Of a stretch of DNA of 5,848 bases, positions 4,722 to 5,848 are shown piece after piece. A program made the translations under genes and the position numbers. The notes beneath the pieces are model-generated. The model was not told where the DNA came from and did not search any database. It saw only the letters and a program-made list of their open reading frames with translations. Origin of the DNA: Pseudomonadota bacterium (GTDB lineage: Bacteria > Pseudomonadota > Alphaproteobacteria > Micropepsales > Micropepsaceae); assembly GCA_021817355.1 (NCBI GenBank), contig JAKAVI010000061.1:1-5848 (forward strand). Direction: 5' to 3'. Numbering within the stretch: position 1 is the stretch's first letter; every line of letters starts with the position of its first letter.

Positions 4722-5848
4722 TTACATGTTGATGGTGATGTCGGCGAACAGGTACCGGCCCATCGCGTCATAAACCTGCGGATAGGTATTGCCGTTGCCG
4801 CTCGTACCGGCGATCGAGGAGATCGGCGGATTATTGTCGAGCACGTTGTTGATGCCGACATGGAGCATGGTGTTGTGCGGCAGCGGGAAGCCAGCTGACA
4901 GATCCATGTAGTTCTGGGACGAGAGCTGGTAGTCGAGGGCAGAGCTGCTGTAATCATACGCCGTGACCGACGAGATGTAGCGCCAGGTTGCCGCGACCGA
5001 GATGTTATCCCAAGGCGTATCCCAGGTGGCTTGCAGACGATGTCTCCACGCCGGATTTGGCGTGCCGCAGGCATTGCCGTATTTGCCATTGCAGTCATAC
5101 GCCGGCACGCCAGGAATTCCCGGGTTGGTGACCAGCTGATTGACCCAGGTACCGGTGAAGCCAAAGGTGACCTGACCATCGCCAGCCGCGCCAACATCAG
5201 CCAGATCAAGCTGGTAGAAGGCGTTGATGTCGATGCCGTCCTCCTTGAGGCTACCAACGTTGGTATTGAGGTCGGACACAAATCCGCTCCCAACCCAGAG
5301 CTGACCAAGCGCGTTACGATGGATAAGCGCGCAGGACGCGGCGATGCTGTACTGGTAGCAGGCGGCCAGCGTATTGGTTGCGCCAACCGTGCTGATCAGG
5401 TTCTTGATGTTGATGTTCCAGTAGTCGATCGATCCGCTGAAGCCCGGAATGGCGGTCGGCGTCACCACTGCACCAAGGGTCCAGGTGTTGGCAGTTTCAG
5501 GCCTGAGGTCCGGGTTGCCACCTGCCAGGAAGTTGTACTGGCCCGCCGGGCTGGTGAGAGCTGCGCTTTGATACTGCGCCGCCGGAACACCGGTCGCCAA
5601 GCATTGTGCCAGGGAGGCCTGATAGACGCCAACCGTGGCAGGTCCGCAAGGATCACCCGGTGAGTTGAACAGGTTGAAGCCTTGCGCGGTATAAAGGTCG
5701 AGCACGTTTGGCGCGCGCACGGCGTGATCGTAGCTGCCCCGGAAGCGGATGCTGTTGTCCGGAGCCCAGTCGCCACCGACCTTCCAGGTGTTGGTGGTAA
5801 CCGAGGTGTTGTAGCTCGAATAACGATAGGCAAGGTCGACGCTGATCA
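4722..5848 (-). CDS. TonB-dependent outer-membrane receptor, C-terminal beta-barrel (5' end outside window)
   Basis: These are the last 374 complete codons of a minus-strand gene running off the right edge; the stop TAA is at 4722-4724. The family forms 22-stranded outer-membrane barrels that import siderophores, sugars or other ligands using TonB energy. The plug domain, TonB box and signal peptide lie beyond the window. Visible hallmarks are RFRGSYDHAVRAPNVLDLY, NPDLRPETANTWTLGAVV, GSIDYWNINIKNLI and the barrel end MLHVGINNVLDNNPP. These are typical of the large receptor class abundant in sphingomonads and Caulobacter. Extracellular loops carry spaced Cys pairs (CGPATVGVYQASLAQC, CYQYSIAASC, CNGKYGNAC) that could form disulfides. 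The protein ends in ADITINM, with Met rather than the common terminal aromatic residue. The substrate cannot be told. GTG 5718-5720 is an internal codon, not the start. Confidence 0.93.
   Translation of the reverse strand, partial: ISVDLAYRYSSYNTSVTTNTWKVGGDWAPDNSIRFRGSYDHAVRAPNVLDLYTAQGFNLFNSPGDPCGPATVGVYQASLAQCLATGVPAAQYQSAALTSPAGQYNFLAGGNPDLRPETANTWTLGAVVTPTAIPGFSGSIDYWNINIKNLISTVGATNTLAACYQYSIAASCALIHRNALGQLWVGSGFVSDLNTNVGSLKEDGIDINAFYQLDLADVGAAGDGQVTFGFTGTWVNQLVTNPGIPGVPAYDCNGKYGNACGTPNPAWRHRLQATWDTPWDNISVAATWRYISSVTAYDYSSSALDYQLSSQNYMDLSAGFPLPHNTMLHVGINNVLDNNPPISSIAGTSGNGNTYPQVYDAMGRYLFADITINM

Noticed and set aside
5031..5663. 210-aa plus-strand frame
   Set aside because: It is antisense to the TonB-dependent receptor, whose motifs are unmistakable on the minus strand.

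Overview
The window looks like the chromosome of a high-GC alphaproteobacterium, probably a sphingomonad or a Caulobacter-like relative. This rests on three things: an ethylmalonyl-CoA mutase of the MeaA/Ecm type, an oligotrophic-style TonB-dependent receptor, and a PEP-CTERM (exosortase-sorted) secreted protein. The taxon is an inference from gene content, not from a marker gene.

Layout. Bases 2-1090 (+) hold the C-terminal half of ethylmalonyl-CoA mutase, entering from the left edge. The frame is continuous and well conserved on both sides of one in-frame TGA (728-730). That TGA replaces a conserved Gly just before the cobalamin-binding DxHxxG motif. Bases 1186-1220 are a perfect 15-bp inverted repeat around a TATAAT box. 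They sit in front of a two-gene unit: a small six-helix membrane protein (1241-1795) and a 97-aa winged-helix regulator (1797-2090), separated by one base. The likely reading is a promoter/operator controlled by the unit's own regulator.

Bases 2091-3170 hold no intact gene. One stretch (about 2604-2790) reads like the C-terminal part of a family 10 fucosyltransferase and may be a decayed remnant; the rest is unassigned. Bases 3171-4355 (+) encode an exported right-handed beta-helix protein with an N-terminal signal peptide and a C-terminal PEP-CTERM sorting signal. Bases 4356-4669 hold no recognised gene. A strong rho-independent terminator (4670-4698, minus strand) follows the C-terminal barrel of a TonB-dependent receptor (4722 to the right edge, minus strand, 5' end missing).

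How the genes relate. The mutase (central carbon assimilation), the membrane protein/regulator pair, the surface beta-helix protein and the receptor do not form one pathway. The only clear functional unit is the autoregulated-looking pair at 1186-2090. I see no phage, transposase, CRISPR array, tRNA or rRNA gene. The items most worth checking are the nonsense codon in the mutase, the operator-like palindrome and the possible fucosyltransferase remnant.
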